DNA from: a virus
Length of the DNA: 41,094 nucleotides
Virus record (IMG/VR): IMGVR_UViG_3300035663_000029
Span: 1-41,094 of that record
Direction: 5' to 3' (one strand)
The first letter of the stretch is position 1. Each line of letters begins with the position of its first letter. The translations under genes and the position numbers were made by a program. Under the pieces are notes generated by a model, which had not been told where the DNA came from, searched no databases, and worked only from the letters and a program-made list of their open reading frames with translations. Shown here piece by piece: positions 38,378 to 41,094 of this stretch.

Positions 38378-40028
38378 TGTATTCTCCTTGAATAAATTTA
38401 CTGGTTGAATCGTTGTTCACTCCAGAATCTTGATTTTGACCACGCTCTGCTTGAGCCCCATCTGCCACTGGATTACTTGTTGCTCCATCACCAGTCGGTG
38501 ACTTAGGTGGATCAGAAGCAGAATTATTGTCGTTTCCTGGAGGAGCCCCCACGCTGGAGTTACCAGCAGCATTTTGCTCTTTTTTAACATTTGTTGGGAA
38601 AGGCAAAACCTCATCTCCATTGTATCGCTCTGGCAAACCGATTTGACCTCTAACCTCGTTAGGGGTAATAACTTCTGTGCGTAGATATCTATCATTAATT
38701 CTTGACTGAATATCTTCATCAACAAGGTCAATCTTCTTCAAACGAATTGCCATCAAGTCAGTAAACTCGGCAATAAGCCTGTTTAGTTTCTTTTCAATAA
38801 TTGATTGATCTGGACCGATCACTTGCATCTTGAAGCTCTTATCAGCATCTCTTGATACAGCCAAGTTTGCGTTGTCATAAACACCAACTTTTGGCGCAGG
38901 GACTCTGTTCGCAACAAGAATTTCATCACGATTTGATTTGCGATATTTATCAAAAGAAGAATCTTGAATGCCAGCTTCAAGTTTTTCAAACTTAATATCA
39001 GTATCTGTTCCAAGATTAGCAGGAATTGGAATTACCAGTGTTCCGTGATTACGACCCTTAACTTCATTTCTAAAATAGTTAATCAATTCTTGCTTTGATT
39101 TATTGCTAAGTTTTGCACCCTTAATAAGAATTGCATAACGAGGTATTGCTTTATTTTCAAAATAATCAATGTTGTATTCTTTTGCAAACTTATCACCAAC
39201 AATTGCTGCAGCAGCAGAAACTGCTGATGGAATTCCATAATATGTATTGTTAGGTGAATAGATTTTAAAATGAATTAGCTCATTCGGCTTTGGATCATTA
39301 TTGATTGGATCAGGAGTTTCTTTATCCTGAAACTGCCTAAAGAATACTGCTTGAATTTTATTTGTTTTTGCAATCTGGACATATCCATCACGCTTTCTAC
39401 GGACACGGACAAGCGTTGCTGGAACATGACCAATATAACCAATCTGACCAGCGTTGTTGCGACCAATTTCAAGATAGCCATTACCAACAGTTAAGACATC
39501 TTGCCATACACGGACTAAGGTTTCAATCAAAGTCTCTTCAATATTTAAGTTTTCAAATGTTTCATCAAGATTCTCTTTGAGATCCTGATACTGTTGCCTT
39601 AGTCTTGTAAGTTTTTCTTCACTACCTTGAGCTTTTTCAATCTTTCTTTTAGCTTTAAGCGTTTCTACAAATTCATATCCGAGACCAACGGTGTTCATAA
39701 CACGAGCATTAATTGCTGCATAGTGAATTGCACTTTGGTCATACAGACCAGCGAGTGTGTCTAAATCGTATGGGGGATTTACAATGTCGTAAAGTGAATA
39801 TCCACTTACAATTTCTGGGTCAACATATTTTGACTTAGTACCATCTTCTCCCTCATGTTTTTTTTGCAGACGCATCGCTTTGCGTTTCATTTTTGGAGAA
39901 AGAGATGAAATCTTTACAAAAGAAAAAGGATCTGAATCTTCAGATTTTGATGTAAACCCCATATATGAAATATCATCTATTTCATTTTCAATGAAATCAT
40001 CTTGTACGAGTTCCATTTTCTTATCCAT
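38370..40028 (-). CDS. portal protein
   Basis: A 552-aa portal (PF04860/PBSX-type style). I use the ATG at 40028, which has AGGAGA upstream and overlaps the previous stop by 8 bp, instead of a start 14 codons earlier. Recognisable blocks are PPYDLDTLAGLYDQSAIHYAAINARV near the start of the core, a charged crown/wing region (KRKIEKAQGSEEKLTRLRQQ), TLVRVWQDVLTVGNGYLEIGRN, and YYGIPSAVSAAAAIVGDKFA with NYFRNEVKGRNHGTLVIPIP. The C-terminal 60 residues are Asn/Ser/Pro-rich and probably disordered. Twelve copies form the DNA gate at one capsid vertex. The terminase that docks onto it is not in the window. Confidence 0.93.
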   Translation of the reverse strand: MDKKMELVQDDFIENEIDDISYMGFTSKSEDSDPFSFVKISSLSPKMKRKAMRLQKKHEGEDGTKSKYVDPEIVSGYSLYDIVNPPYDLDTLAGLYDQSAIHYAAINARVMNTVGLGYEFVETLKAKRKIEKAQGSEEKLTRLRQQYQDLKENLDETFENLNIEETLIETLVRVWQDVLTVGNGYLEIGRNNAGQIGYIGHVPATLVRVRRKRDGYVQIAKTNKIQAVFFRQFQDKETPDPINNDPKPNELIHFKIYSPNNTYYGIPSAVSAAAAIVGDKFAKEYNIDYFENKAIPRYAILIKGAKLSNKSKQELINYFRNEVKGRNHGTLVIPIPANLGTDTDIKFEKLEAGIQDSSFDKYRKSNRDEILVANRVPAPKVGVYDNANLAVSRDADKSFKMQVIGPDQSIIEKKLNRLIAEFTDLMAIRLKKIDLVDEDIQSRINDRYLRTEVITPNEVRGQIGLPERYNGDEVLPFPTNVKKEQNAAGNSSVGAPPGNDNNSASDPPKSPTGDGATSNPVADGAQAERGQNQDSGVNNDSTSKFIQGEYNE

Positions 40029-40362
40029 TCTGTCTCCTATTATCAAAGTGTTCATCAAACATATCTTCAAATGGATCAGCTACAAATCCGTTAGCCAATC
40101 TTTCTGTTTGATCATCTCTTTCTGCGGCAGAAATTTTCCTACCTCCAGCAATCCATCTAACATGTCCATCATCATCGCCAGACCAGTACTTACCAGCATC
40201 AAGAACTCTTTTCTCAATGCTTAAGTCATACATGACACCCTCTGCTGAAAGGACACCATCGCCATCCGACAACGCTTCACCTTCAGCCGTAAAGTATACG
40301 CACACTCCGTAAGAGCGCTCTGGAATCCAAATATTTTTATCTTTGATCATATCTGACGACAT
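40021..40362 (-). CDS. small unknown protein upstream of portal
   Basis: A 113-aa acidic protein (SYGVCVYFTAEGEALSDGDG, DAGKYWSGDDDGHVRWIAGG, DPFEDMFDEHFDNRRQNG). It has no Shine-Dalgarno, and a TATAAT box ends 7 nt before the ATG, so it is probably the first, leaderless gene of the head operon. The position upstream of the portal is where terminases usually lie, but the sequence has no ATPase motif and no clear helix-turn-helix. It may bind DNA or the portal; function is unknown. Confidence 0.6.
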   Translation of the reverse strand: MSSDMIKDKNIWIPERSYGVCVYFTAEGEALSDGDGVLSAEGVMYDLSIEKRVLDAGKYWSGDDDGHVRWIAGGRKISAAERDDQTERLANGFVADPFEDMFDEHFDNRRQNG

Positions 40363-40369
40363 AAGTTTA

Positions 40370-40375
40370 ATTATA
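40370..40375 (-). promoter_or_regulatory. -10 box of the head operon promoter
   Basis: TATAAT on the minus strand, ending 7 nt before the ATG at 40362, with no ribosome binding site between. A -35 match is poor (CTGTTT or GCTGTT at 16-17 nt). The spacing matches the leaderless pattern seen at 25153 and 15318. Confidence 0.5.
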
Positions 40376-40389
40376 CACTAGTTTTAATC

Positions 40390-40406
40390 AAAAACAGCAC
40401 AGCTGT
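40390..40406 (-). terminator. weak terminator after nrdJ
   Basis: On the minus strand ACAGC (40406-40402), loop TGT, GCTGT (40398-40394) and a TTTTT run. The stem has only 5 bp. It lies in the 53-nt gap between nrdJ and the head operon, where an end of the reductase transcript is expected. Confidence 0.4.
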
Positions 40407-40415
40407 GTTCAGATA

Positions 40416-41094
40416 TCAGCGTATCGGACATGCACCCGTTGCACAATCATCCATATCAATCATTAGATCGCTAGAATTCTGTTGAAGCGGGATTGAAAAG
40501 TCTAGTTTTGCAACCGACTTGTTGTACTCTTCCTCGGTAATTTCTTCATACGGAGGAAGCGGGAAGTTATGATCAACATGCAAAAGGAATGAAACAGACT
40601 TAACGCTCTTATCGTAGTTCTTAGACAACCAGTCCTGAATGGCTGGTAATTCTTCTTTACGATAATACACTGTTACAGAAACAGCATTGTCAGCCCACTC
40701 AGTCTGCATCTTCTTTACCCATTCAAGCTGGTCTATTGCAGTCATATTTGCGGCTAACACAGCACCTTCTGGTGATTTGCATGGGAACTCAACAACATAG
40801 CGAGTATGATCTTCACGACCATCTAGCCCAATATCCCAAACAACCTTGTACCCACGCTTACGACAGGCATCCACTAGTGGATCAACAGAGCTAAAACGAA
40901 CTCTTCTTGTATAGAAATTAGCAAATGCTGGGTGGATACCTGGTGTCACACCTGGCAAAAGCGAAAGTGTTCCAGATGGCTGGACAGTGGTAAGTCTGAC
41001 CGAAGGATTCCAGCCGTGATCTTCACTGTAAGCCTTATCAAAGCTCTTAAGATATACATAAGCCTCATCAAGCCATCCAACTTGCTTTTCTGTT
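40416..41094 (-). CDS. nrdJ: adenosylcobalamin-dependent ribonucleoside-triphosphate reductase, C-terminus (partial)
   Basis: Only the last 225 codons are in the window; the frame is open at 41094 and begins TEKQVGWLDEAYVYLKSFDK. Blocks seen in class II monomeric RTPRs are present: TTVQPSGTLSLLPGVTPGIHP, FYTRRVRFSSVDPLVDACRK, EFPCKSPEGA, LEWVKKMQTEWADNAVSVTV and VKSVSFLLHVDH. The C-terminal tail DDCATGACPIR has the C-x4-C pair that shuttles electrons to the active site (Cys731/Cys736 in the Lactobacillus enzyme). It makes dNTPs without oxygen, using B12. The gene sits directly before the head operon. The N-terminal catalytic half is outside the window, so completeness cannot be judged. Confidence 0.93.
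   Translation of the reverse strand, partial: TEKQVGWLDEAYVYLKSFDKAYSEDHGWNPSVRLTTVQPSGTLSLLPGVTPGIHPAFANFYTRRVRFSSVDPLVDACRKRGYKVVWDIGLDGREDHTRYVVEFPCKSPEGAVLAANMTAIDQLEWVKKMQTEWADNAVSVTVYYRKEELPAIQDWLSKNYDKSVKSVSFLLHVDHNFPLPPYEEITEEEYNKSVAKLDFSIPLQQNSSDLMIDMDDCATGACPIR

Overview
The window is a stretch of a tailed (siphovirus-like) bacteriophage genome. Every credible gene lies on the minus strand, so the biological reading order is from position 41094 down to 1. The DNA is AT-rich and genes are tightly packed, with many ATGA or TAATG stop/start overlaps. A host among low-GC aquatic Actinobacteria is my best guess. It rests on a cobalamin-dependent (class II) ribonucleotide reductase, a secreted Thr-rich surface protein of a kind common in actinobacteria, a VanY-type endolysin, and promoters whose -10 box lies 6-7 nt from the start codon, as in leaderless actinobacterial transcripts. 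The sequence does not prove this host.

Layout, in transcription order. (1) 41094-40416: 3' end of nrdJ, then a weak terminator and a promoter. (2) 40362-35192: head module with a small unknown protein, portal, a small beta-rich protein, a protease/DUF6321-like/scaffold fusion and the HK97-fold major capsid protein, closed by a strong hairpin terminator. (3) 35127-30487: a new promoter, small virion proteins and two large fibre/adhesin proteins. (4) 30477-25237: an accessory cluster with a small Cys-rich protein, a 2OG-Fe(II) dioxygenase, two related unknown proteins, a flavin-dependent halogenase, a second 2OG-oxygenase-like protein and a membrane protein. (5) 25182-21108: an 892-aa secreted, membrane-anchored surface protein from its own promoter, two holin-like proteins and an M15 endolysin. 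(6) 21075-15347: a second fibre/adhesin block, a second small Cys-rich protein and two small virion proteins. (7) 15311-12256: head-tail connector, head closure, tail completion, tail terminator and major tail protein. (8) 12143-1: tail assembly chaperones with a canonical -1 frameshift site (CCCAAAC), a 3645-aa tape measure protein and the first distal tail genes.

Portal, capsid, connectors, tube, chaperones and tape measure form a standard morphogenesis series. It is interrupted between capsid and connector by about 20 kb carrying fibres, oxidative/halogenating enzymes, a surface protein and lysis genes. The most notable items are the halogenase/dioxygenase cluster, a protein-kinase-like domain embedded in the tape measure protein, the two-part structure of that protein, and the paired small Cys-rich proteins. 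No terminase gene is seen in this window, and no tRNA, CRISPR array, insertion sequence or integrase was found.
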